Positions 33,142 through 42,674 are shown, counted from the first letter of the stretch. The stretch: DNA of 64,000 nucleotides from Parvibaculum sp. (GCF_019635935.1 NZ_JAHBYN010000001.1:1609501-1673500); one strand, 5' to 3'. The notes: generated by a model from the letters alone, not told the origin. Translations and numbers: made by a program.

Positions 33142-34994
33142 CAGACGACGATCACGTCTTCGGGCGCGGGCTCGGCATAGAGCCGCTCGACGAGAGGCGC
33201 GCGGCGCGATGCCGTGGCCGCCTGATTGACATAGCCCTTGTCGGTGATTTCGTGACCGTCGATTGAGGGCGGCTCCAGCATCAGGTGAATGCGCGCGATG
33301 CGCGTCGAGGAACCGCCGCCCGCCTTGTTGTGGCGCGCCAGCGCCTCGCGCAGATGCGCGGCAACCTTCGGATGCGCGATCGCTTCTTCCGGCGCGGCGT
33401 CGTCGGCGAGCCCCGCAATCTTGCGCGCCGCCGCGACGTTCGGCCAGGCGAGCAGCGCAATGTAAGGTTTGTCGAGGCCGCAGACGACCGCGTCCTGTAT
33501 GAGCGGCGTACAGGCGGCGACCGCGTCGGCGCGGAGCGTGCCGGTCGAGACCCAGGTGCCGGAGGAAAGCTTGAAATCCTCCGTCACGCGGCCGTCGAAC
33601 ACGAGGCCGAGCTCGGGCTTGCTCTCGTCGAGGAATTTCGCCGCATCGCCGAGGCTGTAGAAACCTTCTTCGTCGAAAACTTCCGCGGTCTTTTTCGGAT
33701 CGTTGAGATAGCCCGGCGTCACCGTCGGGCCCTTGACGCGCACTTCGAGCTTGGCGCCGTTCGGCACCAGCTTCAGCGTGATGCCCGGCACCGGCAGGCC
33801 AACAAGGCCGACGCGCTCCGTCACCCAGTGAACGACGGTGATGCCTTGCGTCTCGGTCGCGCCGTACATCGTGGTCAGCGGAATGCGGAACCCGGTCTCG
33901 GCGACAGCGAGCGCCTGCATCCGGTCGTAGATGTCGCTCGACAGCGTCGCACCGCCATAGCCCATATATTCGAGATTGCGGAAGAAATTGGCGCGCAAAG
34001 TCGGGTCGCGCTCCATCGCGTCGGCAAGCATCGCGAAAGCGACCGGTGCCGAGCCGAAGACGCGGGGCGACACGTCGCGCAGATTGGCGATGGTCTGGTC
34101 GAACATGCCGGGGATCGGCTTGCCGGCATCGAGATAGACCGTGCCGCCGGCATTCATGTTGCCGTTGAAGCCGATATTGCCGGCCGAGATGTGATTCCAC
34201 GGCATCCATTCGAGGCTTTGCGGAACTTCGTCCGGGTCCGGCGCTTCGCTGCGCAATGCCTCGCCGGCGGCGATCTGCGCCATCATCATGCGATGCGTCT
34301 GGATGACGCCTTTCGGCATGCCGGTCGAACCGGAGGTGAAGAGATATTTCGCCACCGTGTCGTGGCCGATCTTTTCCATCGATGCGGCAACGGCATTGCT
34401 GACCGGCATCGCGACGAGATCGTCGAAGGATGTGGCGCCCGCGACGCTGCCGGTGCAGGTGACGATCTCGGCGCCTTCGCCGACCGCCGCGATGGCCTTG
34501 CCATAGAGATCGCCGTGATCGGCAAAGATCATCTTCGGCTTCGTCAGCCCAACGACATGGCGCAGCTTCGAGAAATCCGAACTCATCAGCGAATAGGGAA
34601 CGCTGACCGGCGCGACCGGCACGCCCGCCTTCATGGCGCCGAGCGCCATCACCGCATGGGCGATCGAATTGCTCGAAAGCACCATCAGCGGCGTGTCGGC
34701 ATTCATGCCGCGCGCCAGCAGCGCACTTGCCACCGCATTGGCCTTCACATTGGCCTCGCCATAGCCGATGAAACGCCAGGCGCCATCCGGTCCGCGCTCG
34801 CCAATGAAACGGCGCTGCGGATGCATCGCGGCGCGTTCCTCGAGAATGTGGACGACGCTGCGCTTCATTTCGCCGAGCGGATAGTCGGACGAAATATAGA
34901 AAGTGCCGTCGCTCTCGCGGCGGACGGAGATTTTCGGCGGCTTCTGCTTCAGCGGCTTGAACGGCGCCGGCGCGTCTTGTTCGGCAAGGCTCAT
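33141..34994 (-). CDS. Feruloyl-CoA synthase-like ANL enzyme
   Basis: 617 residues, longer than the 520-560 of ordinary acyl-CoA ligases and equal to Fcs-type feruloyl-CoA synthases. The AMP-binding motif is YLFTSGSTGMPKGVIQTH; other markers are SLEWMPWNHISAGN, TTMYGATETQG and FDGRVTEDFKLSSGTWVS. The last segment differs from the usual ANL hinge and C-terminal Lys motif, as in Fcs. The predicted reaction is CoA and ATP dependent activation of a phenylpropanoid or other aryl acid. The partner hydratase-lyase (Ech) was not seen nearby, so the substrate is inferred. Confidence 0.85.
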   Translation of the reverse strand: MSLAEQDAPAPFKPLKQKPPKISVRRESDGTFYISSDYPLGEMKRSVVHILEERAAMHPQRRFIGERGPDGAWRFIGYGEANVKANAVASALLARGMNADTPLMVLSSNSIAHAVMALGAMKAGVPVAPVSVPYSLMSSDFSKLRHVVGLTKPKMIFADHGDLYGKAIAAVGEGAEIVTCTGSVAGATSFDDLVAMPVSNAVAASMEKIGHDTVAKYLFTSGSTGMPKGVIQTHRMMMAQIAAGEALRSEAPDPDEVPQSLEWMPWNHISAGNIGFNGNMNAGGTVYLDAGKPIPGMFDQTIANLRDVSPRVFGSAPVAFAMLADAMERDPTLRANFFRNLEYMGYGGATLSSDIYDRMQALAVAETGFRIPLTTMYGATETQGITVVHWVTERVGLVGLPVPGITLKLVPNGAKLEVRVKGPTVTPGYLNDPKKTAEVFDEEGFYSLGDAAKFLDESKPELGLVFDGRVTEDFKLSSGTWVSTGTLRADAVAACTPLIQDAVVCGLDKPYIALLAWPNVAAARKIAGLADDAAPEEAIAHPKVAAHLREALARHNKAGGGSSTRIARIHLMLEPPSIDGHEITDKGYVNQAATASRRAPLVERLYAEPAPEDVIVV

Positions 34995-35041
34995 GGTCGC
35001 TCTCCCGTCGAATATGAATATCGTGCCGGTGCCCGCGCCGG

Positions 35042-36613
35042 TCAGTTGACCATGCGCGTGCGACCTTCCCAGTAAGGCGCGCGCAGCTCGCGCCGCAGGA
35101 TCTTGCCCGACGGGTTGCGCGGCAGCGCCTCGATGAAGTCGACCGATTTCGGCACCTTGTAGCTGGCGATACGCGTCTTGGCGAAGGCAATGACATCTTC
35201 GGCCGACGCCTTCTGGCCGGGCTTCAGCACCACGATGGCCTTGACCGCCTCGCCCCATTTCTCGTCCGGCACGCCGATGACGGCGGCGTCCGCGATCGCC
35301 TCATGGCCGAACAGCGCATTCTCGACCTCGGCCGGATAGATGTTCTCGCCGCCCGAAACGATCATGTCCTTCACCCGGTCATGGATGAAGAGATAACCCT
35401 CCGTGTCGAAAAAGCCGGCATCGCCCGTATAGAACCATCCGTCGCGGATGGCGTCTTTCGTGGCGTCGGGCCGGTTCCAGTAGCCCTTCATGATCGAGGC
35501 GCCGCGAATGACGATCTCGCCGACATCGCCGACGGGCACGCTTTCGCCCTTGTCGTCGACAACGCGCACATCCATGCCCGGATTCGGCACGCCGCAGGAG
35601 CGCAGCTTGCCGCGCGCCGGATCATGCGCTTCCGGCGGCAGGTTGGTCGCGCCGCCCGCCGTTTCGGTGAGGCCGTAGACCTGCACGAAATCGGCGCCCT
35701 TGAAGGTTTCCTGCGCCCGCCGAAGCACGTCCTCGGCAATCGGCGAAGCGCCATAGATGATCTGGCGGACCGACGACACATCGGTCGTGCCCATGTTCGG
35801 CTGCTGGAGCAGGAACAGGATCACCGCCGGCACCATGAAGGCGATGTTGATTTTCTCGCTTTCGATCAGCTTCAGGATCGCCTGCGGATCGACATCCTTG
35901 AGAATGATGTTCTTGCAGCCGTGGATATTGCCGATCAGGCCGATATTGACGCCGGCGACGTGGAACAGCGGCATGCAGACCAGCGCCACTTCGCCCTGGC
36001 CCCAATTGGCCCAGCCGGCCTTCTCGCCCTGATCGAAAATCGAGAGATAATTGGCATTGGTCAGCTGCACACCCTTCGGGTGCCCGGTCGTGCCGCTGGT
36101 ATAGAGCTGGATCACATCGTCGTCGGCGTCAGCCGGCAGCATCGGATCGGCATCGCTGGCCGCGTTGCGCCAGTCGTCGAACGAGGTCCAGTCGTTGCGG
36201 CCGCCATCGAGCGCCACGACCTTGCGCACGGTCGGACATTCCGGCAGCACCTTCTCGACCATGTCGTAGAATTCCGCGCCGACGAAAAGGATCTCGGTGC
36301 GGCTGTCGTTCAGCACATAGACAACCTCGGGCGCGGCCAGCCGCCAGTTGACGCCGACCACGACGGCCTTGGCCTTGAAGGCGCCGTAGAGCATTTCGAA
36401 ATAGCGGTCCGACCCCTTGCCCATGAAGCCGATGCGCGCATCGGGCTTGCAGCCATCTGCGATCAGCGCCTGTGCGACCTGGCTGGCGCGGCGGTCGAGC
36501 TCGCCATAGCCGGTCTCCCGGCCTTCGAAGACCTGCGCGATGCTGTCGGGCGCCGCCGCAGCCCAGACGCGGGTAATGTCCGCGACCGAACGCACCTGTG
36601 CCGTGTTCGCCAT
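35042..36613 (-). CDS. Long-chain-type acyl-CoA synthetase (ANL superfamily)
   Basis: 523 residues. AMP-binding motif LYTSGTTGHPKGVQLT, second core motif QVYGLTETAGGAT, hinge HDRVKDMIVSGGENIYPAEVE and catalytic Lys in LPRNPSGKILRREL: all canonical ANL features. It forms an acyl-CoA from a carboxylic acid, ATP and CoA. It is the first gene of a minus-strand pair, 47 bases upstream of the Fcs-like gene, and is divergent from the decarboxylase-like gene at 36827; the 213-base gap must hold both promoters. Confidence 0.95.
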   Translation of the reverse strand: MANTAQVRSVADITRVWAAAAPDSIAQVFEGRETGYGELDRRASQVAQALIADGCKPDARIGFMGKGSDRYFEMLYGAFKAKAVVVGVNWRLAAPEVVYVLNDSRTEILFVGAEFYDMVEKVLPECPTVRKVVALDGGRNDWTSFDDWRNAASDADPMLPADADDDVIQLYTSGTTGHPKGVQLTNANYLSIFDQGEKAGWANWGQGEVALVCMPLFHVAGVNIGLIGNIHGCKNIILKDVDPQAILKLIESEKINIAFMVPAVILFLLQQPNMGTTDVSSVRQIIYGASPIAEDVLRRAQETFKGADFVQVYGLTETAGGATNLPPEAHDPARGKLRSCGVPNPGMDVRVVDDKGESVPVGDVGEIVIRGASIMKGYWNRPDATKDAIRDGWFYTGDAGFFDTEGYLFIHDRVKDMIVSGGENIYPAEVENALFGHEAIADAAVIGVPDEKWGEAVKAIVVLKPGQKASAEDVIAFAKTRIASYKVPKSVDFIEALPRNPSGKILRRELRAPYWEGRTRMVN

Positions 36614-36826
36614 GCTGAAACTCCTCCCCTTGATCCCTGGCCTGGCGTCAGCTCTTCGCCCGCCGGCACTTGTTGGGCGCGAGTTTACCTACCCCGCCGG
36701 ACGGGGCAAGCAAAGCCGGCACGCCCTTTCATGCGGCCGGAAGTCCTCTTGCCGCTGGACGCAGGGGCGCCGCCGGTTAGACTGACCGCAACAAGAACAT
36801 CAATTTTCCGGGAGGAACGACAGACG

Positions 36827-37378
36827 ATGGCCCGCATCCCCTATTTCGATCCGGCCAAGGCCGAAGGCCGCGCCAAGGCGGTCTACGAGAAGCTGCCCAA
36901 CCTCAACATTTTCCGCATGCTCGGCCATTCGGGCGACATGATCGACGGCTTCATCAAGCTCGGAAATGCAATCCTGATCCACAGCGAACTCGATCCGGTC
37001 TTGCGGGAAATCGCCATTGTGCGCACCGGCGTTCTGCGCGGCTCGAAATACGAGGTCTATCAGCACGAGGCGATCTCGCGGAAGCTTGGCATGTCCGAGG
37101 AACTCATCAAGGCGATCCACGAAGGGCCGGAGGCACGGGTCTTCGACGAGACGCAACGCCAGGTGATGCGCTTCACCGACGATGTGGTGAAGAACACCCG
37201 CGCTTCCGACGCAACCTTCAATCCGCTGGCCGAAAAACTCGGCCACAAGCAATTGCAGGAGCTGGTCGTGACCATCGGCTTCTACACGCTTGTCTCGAAC
37301 TTCCTCGAGACCTTCGATGTCGATATCGAGGATGCGGGGCATAAATCGGGCGTCAAGCTGCCGGGCATGCAGGACTGA
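36827..37378 (+). CDS. Carboxymuconolactone decarboxylase (CMD) family protein 1
   Basis: 183 residues, one CMD/AhpD-like helical domain. The core segment reads LREIAIVRTGVLRGSKYEVYQHEA, where AhpD would have its CxxC; no Cys is present, but the His of the QH pair is kept. This Cys-less subgroup is common in catabolic clusters and has no firmly established reaction. The ATG at 36827 follows GGGAGGAAC. It is the first of a tandem pair with the next gene starting 2 bases after its stop, heading a plus-strand run to 42671. Confidence 0.9.
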   Translation: MARIPYFDPAKAEGRAKAVYEKLPNLNIFRMLGHSGDMIDGFIKLGNAILIHSELDPVLREIAIVRTGVLRGSKYEVYQHEAISRKLGMSEELIKAIHEGPEARVFDETQRQVMRFTDDVVKNTRASDATFNPLAEKLGHKQLQELVVTIGFYTLVSNFLETFDVDIEDAGHKSGVKLPGMQD

Positions 37379-37380
37379 CC

Positions 37381-37947
37381 ATGGCCCGCATTCCCTATCC
37401 CGATCCGGCGACGCTCGCGCCCGAGGCGCGCGCCCTGCGCGAAAGCCTGCCGCAACTCAACATTTTCAAAATGATTTCCGGCAGCGGCCCCTCGTTCCTG
37501 CCCTTCATGGCGCTGGTCAACGCCTATCTCAATGACGGGCTGCTCGATACCGAACTGCGCGAACTGGTGATCCTGCGGGTCGGCCATCTCTGCGGCTCGG
37601 CCTATGAACAGCACCAGCACCGCCGCGTCTCGCGCATGATCGGCATGTCGGAGGCGCGCATCGACGCGGCGGCGGGCGCGCTGCCCTCGCCGCATCTGAA
37701 CGACACGGAAAATGCCGTGCTCGCCTTCACCGACGACCAGGTGGCGAACGTCAAGGCCGACGCGAAGCTCTTCGCCGCCGCGCATGCGGCGCTCGGCGAC
37801 GCCGCGATGCAGGAACTCGTCATCATCATCGGCATCTATCTTCTCGTCTGCCGCTACCTCGAAACCTTCGAGATCGAACTTGAGGAAAAGGACATCGAGA
37901 CGAGCGGCCTCGATGAAATCAGGCGGAGCATGAAGAACAATGGCTGA
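37381..37947 (+). CDS. Carboxymuconolactone decarboxylase (CMD) family protein 2
   Basis: 188 residues, a paralogue of its upstream neighbour: both start with MARIPY and share LPxLNIFxM. The core reads LVILRVGHLCGSAYEQHQHRR, with one Cys and the retained His pair but no CxxC. The tandem arrangement could make a heteromeric complex. Its end overlaps the SDR start by 8 bases (37940-37947), so translation is probably coupled. Confidence 0.9.
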   Translation: MARIPYPDPATLAPEARALRESLPQLNIFKMISGSGPSFLPFMALVNAYLNDGLLDTELRELVILRVGHLCGSAYEQHQHRRVSRMIGMSEARIDAAAGALPSPHLNDTENAVLAFTDDQVANVKADAKLFAAAHAALGDAAMQELVIIIGIYLLVCRYLETFEIELEEKDIETSGLDEIRRSMKNNG

Positions 37948-38776
37948 CGGTGGATTCGTACAGGCGCTGCCGCCCGAATCGACCGGCGAGGCGCCGGGCC
38001 GAGGGCGGCTGAAGGGCCGGCGCATTCTGGTCGTCGGCGGCGGCCAGCGCGTGCTCGACGCGGCGACCGACCCCGTCGGCAACGGCCGCGCCATGTCGAT
38101 CCTCTTTGCCCGCGAAGGCGCCAGCGTTGCGGTTGCCGATATGAACAAGGCGTCCGCCGACGAAACGGCGGCAAAGATCGCGGCGGAGGGCGGCAAGGCA
38201 AGCGCCATCGTGGCCGATATTTCAAAGCCGGACGACATTCCGCGCATGATCGCGGAAGCCGAAAAGGCGTTGGGAGGTCTTGACGGCCTCGTGCTCAATG
38301 TCGGCATCGGCGTCGGCGGCCTCGGCCTCGAAGGCGCAACGCCGGAAGACTGGGACAAGGTGCTGGGCGTCAACCTGCGCGGGCCGATGCTCTGTTGCAA
38401 GGCGGCGTTGCCGCGGCTGGCCGACGGCTCGCCGGTCGTTTTCATTTCGTCGATCGCGGGGCTCATCGCCGGATCGCGCCTGCCGGCCTATGACGCCTCG
38501 AAGGCAGCACTTGGCGGGCTGATGCGTCATGTCGCGCTTGAAGGTTCGCGGCGCGGCATCAGGGCCAACATTGTCGCGCCGGGTCTGGTCGACACACCGC
38601 TTGGAAGGCTGGCAATGCAGGGCCGCCCATCGCGCGGCCGGACGCCCGTGCCCTTCGGACGGCAGGCGACCGGCTGGGAAATCGCCAACGCGGCGCTCTT
38701 CCTCGTCTCCGACGAAAGCGTCTACATCACCGCGCAGACGCTCGCCGTCGACAGCGGCCTCACCGGCATTTCTTAG
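37940..38776 (+). CDS. SDR-family oxidoreductase with lengthened cofactor loop
   Basis: 278 residues. The C-terminal parts are classical: SSIAGLIAG, catalytic YDASK and ANIVAPGLVDTP. The N-terminal nucleotide loop is unusual: VVGGGQRVLDAATDPVGNGRA inserts about eight residues between the first glycines and the GNGRA end of the normal TGxxxGxG motif. It should still bind NAD(P). The gene overlaps the preceding CMD gene and is followed after 11 bases by a metallo-hydrolase, so it belongs to the same operon. Substrate unknown. Confidence 0.88.
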   Translation: MADGGFVQALPPESTGEAPGRGRLKGRRILVVGGGQRVLDAATDPVGNGRAMSILFAREGASVAVADMNKASADETAAKIAAEGGKASAIVADISKPDDIPRMIAEAEKALGGLDGLVLNVGIGVGGLGLEGATPEDWDKVLGVNLRGPMLCCKAALPRLADGSPVVFISSIAGLIAGSRLPAYDASKAALGGLMRHVALEGSRRGIRANIVAPGLVDTPLGRLAMQGRPSRGRTPVPFGRQATGWEIANAALFLVSDESVYITAQTLAVDSGLTGIS

Positions 38777-38787
38777 GGAGCAGGAAC

Positions 38788-39768
38788 ATGGGTCTCGGAC
38801 TGAGCCGCTTTCAATACACCAGGGGCCTGCACGATCTCGGCAATGGCGGCTACGCATGGCTGCAGCCGGATGGCGGCTGGGGCTGGTCGAATGCCGGTTT
38901 GATCGTCGATAGCGGCGAGAGCTTTCTGGTCGACACGCTGTTCGACGTGCCGCTGACGCGCGACATGCTCGCCGCGATGCGCAAGGCCGAGCCGAAGGCA
39001 GCAGCGAAGATAAACACCGTCGTCAACACCCATCACAATGGCGACCACTGCAACGGCAATGAATGCTGCGCCGGCGCCGAGATCATCGCCCACAAGCTCG
39101 CCGTCGAAGCCATGCGCCACGAGCCGCCGGCGCTGCTGGCCGGTTTCCTCGACATGGCACCCGGCCTCGGCGACCTCGGAAAATACGTGACGCAATGTTT
39201 CGGCGCCTTCGACTTCAAGGGCGTGACGCAGACCTTGCCGACAACGACCTTCGAAACCGAGTTGACGCGCCATGTCGGCTCGAAGGAAATCCGCATCATG
39301 CATGTCGGCCCCGCGCACACGCCGGGCGATGCGCTGGTCTATGTGCCGGCCGACAGAACGGTTTTCACCGGCGATATTCTCTTCATCGAAGGCCACCCGA
39401 TCATGTGGGAAGGCCCGGTCTCGAACTGGATCGCGGCCTGCGACAAAATTCTGGCAATGGATGTGGAAACCGTCGTACCGGGCCACGGGCCGATCACCGG
39501 CAAGAACGGCGTCAAGGCGGTGCGCGACTATCTGGTCTATGTGCGCGACGAGGCGAAGAAACGTCACGACGCCGGAATGACGACGCTGGAGGCGGCACTC
39601 GACATCGACATGACCGATTACGACAGCTGGGGCGACGGCGAACGCATCGTCGTCAACGTCGCGACGCTCTACAAGGAATTCAACGGCGACCAAACGCCCA
39701 ACGACGCGGTGACGCTGTTCGGCCAGATGACCGAAGTCGCGAAGAAGAAAGGCATCCTGAGAAGCTGA
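38788..39768 (+). CDS. Metallo-beta-lactamase-fold hydrolase
   Basis: 326 residues. The metal site is visible: NTHHNGDHCNGN (HxHxDH type), a second His in HVGPAHTPGDAL, Asp in FTGDILF and the last His in VPGHGPITG. These bind two zinc or iron ions that cleave a thioester, lactone or similar bond. No signal peptide is present, so it is cytoplasmic and not a secreted beta-lactamase. The context of CMD, SDR and glutathione transferases points to ring-cleavage or thioester chemistry. Confidence 0.92.
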   Translation: MGLGLSRFQYTRGLHDLGNGGYAWLQPDGGWGWSNAGLIVDSGESFLVDTLFDVPLTRDMLAAMRKAEPKAAAKINTVVNTHHNGDHCNGNECCAGAEIIAHKLAVEAMRHEPPALLAGFLDMAPGLGDLGKYVTQCFGAFDFKGVTQTLPTTTFETELTRHVGSKEIRIMHVGPAHTPGDALVYVPADRTVFTGDILFIEGHPIMWEGPVSNWIAACDKILAMDVETVVPGHGPITGKNGVKAVRDYLVYVRDEAKKRHDAGMTTLEAALDIDMTDYDSWGDGERIVVNVATLYKEFNGDQTPNDAVTLFGQMTEVAKKKGILRS

Positions 39769-39878
39769 CCGGATACGTCGCTTTGACGTTGCGTCACGTC
39801 ACGCAGGCGTGATCTTCCGCCCGTGGACAGCACCCGACGGCGCGCCGATGATCGCGCAAACGGAACGGGGGACCCGCC

Positions 39879-40664
39879 ATGCCGACACTCTACGAACATC
39901 CGCTTTCGCCCTATGCGCAGAAAGTGAAAATCTCGGCGCGCGAGAAGGGCGTCGAGCTGACGCTGAAGACACCGGACGGCATTGGTGCAGGAACCTCACA
40001 AGGCGAGTTCGTTGCCGCCAATCCGCGCGCCGAGGTGCCGGCGCTGATTGACGGCGACGTGCGGGTTTTCGATTCGACGATCATCCTCGAATATCTCGAG
40101 GACAAGTACCCGGCACCGCCAATGCTGCCGGCCGCGCCGGCCGCGCGCGCCAAGGTCCGCATGATCGAAGATGTTTGCGACACGCATTACGAGGCGATCA
40201 ATTGGGGCCTCGGCGAAATTGCCTACTTTCGCCGCGCGTCAGGCGCGAAGGCCGCCGAGATTCAGGCCCGCGCCGCCGAACAGACGGCGCGCATCCACAC
40301 CTGGCTGACGCGCCAGCTCGGGCAAGCCGACTGGCTCAATGGCGACAGCTTCGGCTGGGGCGACCTCGCGGTCGTGCCCTATGTTAACGGCTCGGCCGGT
40401 TTCGGCAACGCACCCGACGAAGGCTCGGCCCTCGGTCGCTGGCTCACCCGCGTCAATGCGAGGCCAAGCGTCGCGCAGACGGCGAAGGAAGCCCGCGACA
40501 GCATCGCCGCCATGGCACAGGTCGCGAATGTGCTGGAACAAGGCCTCTTCAAGCGCGAATATCGCGACCACCGTCTTGAATGGATGATGAAGACCGGCGG
40601 CGTCGAAATCGTTCTCGACGGCCTGAAGAAAGACAACATCCGCTTCAGTCACGACTTCGAATAG
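39879..40664 (+). CDS. Glutathione S-transferase family protein 1
   Basis: 261 residues. The thioredoxin-like N-terminal domain starts LYEHPLSPYAQKVKISAREKG and contains PRAEVPALIDGDVRVFDSTII, with the cis-Pro and Ser of the glutathione site. The helical C-terminal domain contains WLNGDSFGWGDLAVVPYV. It probably conjugates or isomerises an electrophile with glutathione. It lies 110 bases after the metallo-hydrolase, with another transferase starting 8 bases after its stop. Confidence 0.92.
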   Translation: MPTLYEHPLSPYAQKVKISAREKGVELTLKTPDGIGAGTSQGEFVAANPRAEVPALIDGDVRVFDSTIILEYLEDKYPAPPMLPAAPAARAKVRMIEDVCDTHYEAINWGLGEIAYFRRASGAKAAEIQARAAEQTARIHTWLTRQLGQADWLNGDSFGWGDLAVVPYVNGSAGFGNAPDEGSALGRWLTRVNARPSVAQTAKEARDSIAAMAQVANVLEQGLFKREYRDHRLEWMMKTGGVEIVLDGLKKDNIRFSHDFE

Positions 40665-40672
40665 GAACGCCC

Positions 40673-41605
40673 ATGTCCGCCGACGCATCTTCCATCATTC
40701 TGCATCAGTACGACATCTCGCCCTTCTCGGAGAAGGTGCGCGTGGTCTTCGGCATCAAGGGCCTCGACTGGTTTGCCTGCGACGAGCCCGTCATCATGCC
40801 GAAGCCCGAACTCGTGGCGCTGACCGGCGGCTACCGGAAAATTCCGGTCATGCAGATCGGCGCCGACATTTATTGCGACACGCAGATCATCATACGCGAG
40901 CTCGAACGCCGCTTCCCGAAGCCGTCGATCTTCACCGGTGGCGACAAGGGCCTCGGCTGGGGCATGGGGCTGTGGACCGACCGCAGCTTTTTCATGGCGG
41001 CTGTCGCCGTCATTTTCGGCAATGCGCCGGACGCGATGGGCGAGGATTTCAAGGCCGACCGCACCAAGCTGATGGGACGCCCCTTCGACACGGAAGCGAT
41101 GAAAGCGGGCGCACCGCTGATGGCCGAACAATTGCGCGCCAATTTCGGCTGGCTTGAGGAGCAACTGGCGGATGGCCGAAAATTCCTGATGGGCGAGGCA
41201 CCGGGCATCGCCGATGCCAATGCCTATTACAATCTGGCCTTCATCCGCTGGATCGTGCCGGCCGCGATGAAGAGTGCCGAGGCGATGCCGCATCTCGCCG
41301 CCTGGGAGAAACGTGTGACCGCAATCGGCCATGGAAACCGGCAGGAAATTTCGCGCGACGCCGCGCTCGATATCGCGAAGTCCGCTACCTCCATCGAAGT
41401 CGTGAAGGCCGATCCGGGCGAACCCAATGGTCTGAAGCCCGGCGACAAGGTGACCGTCATGGCCGACGATTACGGCCGCGACCCGATTGCGGGCGAGCTT
41501 GTTTCGTCCTCGGCGCAGCATATCGCCTTGAAGCGCAGCGATCCGCGCGTCGGCGACGTGGTGGTGCATTTCCCGCGCGCGGGCTTCCTCGTCATGCGCA
41601 GCTGA
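40673..41605 (+). CDS. Glutathione S-transferase family protein 2 with C-terminal extension
   Basis: 310 residues. The N-terminal GST domain (LHQYDISPFSEKVRVVFGIKG, YRKIPVMQIGADIYCDTQII) is followed by a helical domain and then a ~70-residue extension from about 240 (NGLKPGDKVTVMADDYGRDP to VVHFPRAGFLV) that looks like a small beta-rich module. This tail is absent from ordinary ~210-230-residue GSTs and is not recognised. The gene starts 8 bases after its paralogue and is one base from the GH84 gene, consistent with one operon. Confidence 0.9.
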   Translation: MSADASSIILHQYDISPFSEKVRVVFGIKGLDWFACDEPVIMPKPELVALTGGYRKIPVMQIGADIYCDTQIIIRELERRFPKPSIFTGGDKGLGWGMGLWTDRSFFMAAVAVIFGNAPDAMGEDFKADRTKLMGRPFDTEAMKAGAPLMAEQLRANFGWLEEQLADGRKFLMGEAPGIADANAYYNLAFIRWIVPAAMKSAEAMPHLAAWEKRVTAIGHGNRQEISRDAALDIAKSATSIEVVKADPGEPNGLKPGDKVTVMADDYGRDPIAGELVSSSAQHIALKRSDPRVGDVVVHFPRAGFLVMRS

Positions 41606-41606
41606 C

Positions 41607-42671
41607 ATGACACCGGAACTCGGAACGATCGAAGGTTTCTACGGGCGGCCATGGACGGCTGAAGAGCGGGCCGCGAACATTGCCTTTCTCGCGGAGCACG
41701 GATACGGGTTTTACCTCTACGCGCCGAAAGCCGACACTTTCCTGCGCCGCCGCTGGGCCGAGCCGCACCCGAAGGAAATGGCCGACGATCTCGCGCGCCT
41801 TGCCGCGCAATGCCGCGACGCGGGCGTCCGCTTCGGCGTCGGATTGAGCCCCTATGAGCTTTATCTGAATTTCGACGCCGCCGCCCGCGAGGCGCTGGCT
41901 GAAAAGCTCGCTTTCCTCGATGCGATCGGATGCGTCGACCTCGCAATCCTGTTCGACGACATGCGCGGCGACATCGAGGGTCTTGCCGACAAGCAGATCG
42001 AAATTGTCGACTGGATTGCCGCGCGCACCGGCGCAAGCCGCCTCATCACATGCCCGAGCTACTACACCGACGACCCGATCCTCGATCGCGTCTTCGGCGC
42101 CCGTCCGCCCGGCTATCTCGAAGCCTTGGGTGCGCGGCTCGATCCGGCCATTGAAGTTTTCTGGACAGGCCCGCGCGTCTGCTCGAAGGAACTTCCCGTG
42201 GATCATCTGGCGCGCACCGCCGACACGCTGCGCCGCAAGCCCTTCATTTGGGACAACTATCCGGTGAACGACGGCCAGCGCATGTCGCCCTTCCTGCACC
42301 TGCGCGCCTTCACCGGCCGCGTGCGCGAGATCGGTGACAAGATCGCGGCGCATGGCGTCAATCCGGCGTCGCAAGCAATGCTGAGCCGCATTCCGATGCT
42401 GACGCTCGAAATGCTCTACCGGGATGCCGCCTATGATCCCGTCAATGCTTTCCGCGCCGCCGCCGAGGAAATCTGCGGACCGGCGCTCGCGCAGATGATC
42501 GGCGAAGACCTCGCGGCCTTTCAGGATCGCGGCCTGAATGAAATGACGGACAAGGAAAAGGCGGCGCTGCGTTCCCGCTACGCCGCCTTCGATCATCCTT
42601 GCGCCCGCGAAATCGCCCTCTGGCTCGAGGGCCACTGGCGCATCACCGACGAAATCGTCCAGACCCAGTGA
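41607..42671 (+). CDS. GH84-type beta-N-acetylglucosaminidase-like protein
   Basis: 354 residues. The TIM-barrel start GTIEGFYGRPWTAEERA and the catalytic aspartate pair LFDDMRGD (Asp117-Asp118) are typical of GH84, the family of O-GlcNAcase and clostridial NagJ. IWDNYPVNDG is another conserved segment. No signal peptide is present, so it acts in the cytoplasm. The partner substrate is unknown: it could recycle cell-wall GlcNAc or remove sugar from a conjugate. Its location at the end of a xenobiotic-type operon is odd. The ATG at 41607 is adjacent to the GST stop. Confidence 0.87.
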   Translation: MTPELGTIEGFYGRPWTAEERAANIAFLAEHGYGFYLYAPKADTFLRRRWAEPHPKEMADDLARLAAQCRDAGVRFGVGLSPYELYLNFDAAAREALAEKLAFLDAIGCVDLAILFDDMRGDIEGLADKQIEIVDWIAARTGASRLITCPSYYTDDPILDRVFGARPPGYLEALGARLDPAIEVFWTGPRVCSKELPVDHLARTADTLRRKPFIWDNYPVNDGQRMSPFLHLRAFTGRVREIGDKIAAHGVNPASQAMLSRIPMLTLEMLYRDAAYDPVNAFRAAAEEICGPALAQMIGEDLAAFQDRGLNEMTDKEKAALRSRYAAFDHPCAREIALWLEGHWRITDEIVQTQ

Positions 42672-42674
42672 CGG

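Noticed and set aside
36827..37947. Loss of CxxC in the two CMD proteins as evidence of inactivation
   Set aside because: Cys-less CMD proteins with the GSxYExxQH pattern are a common subgroup, so this is not damage.
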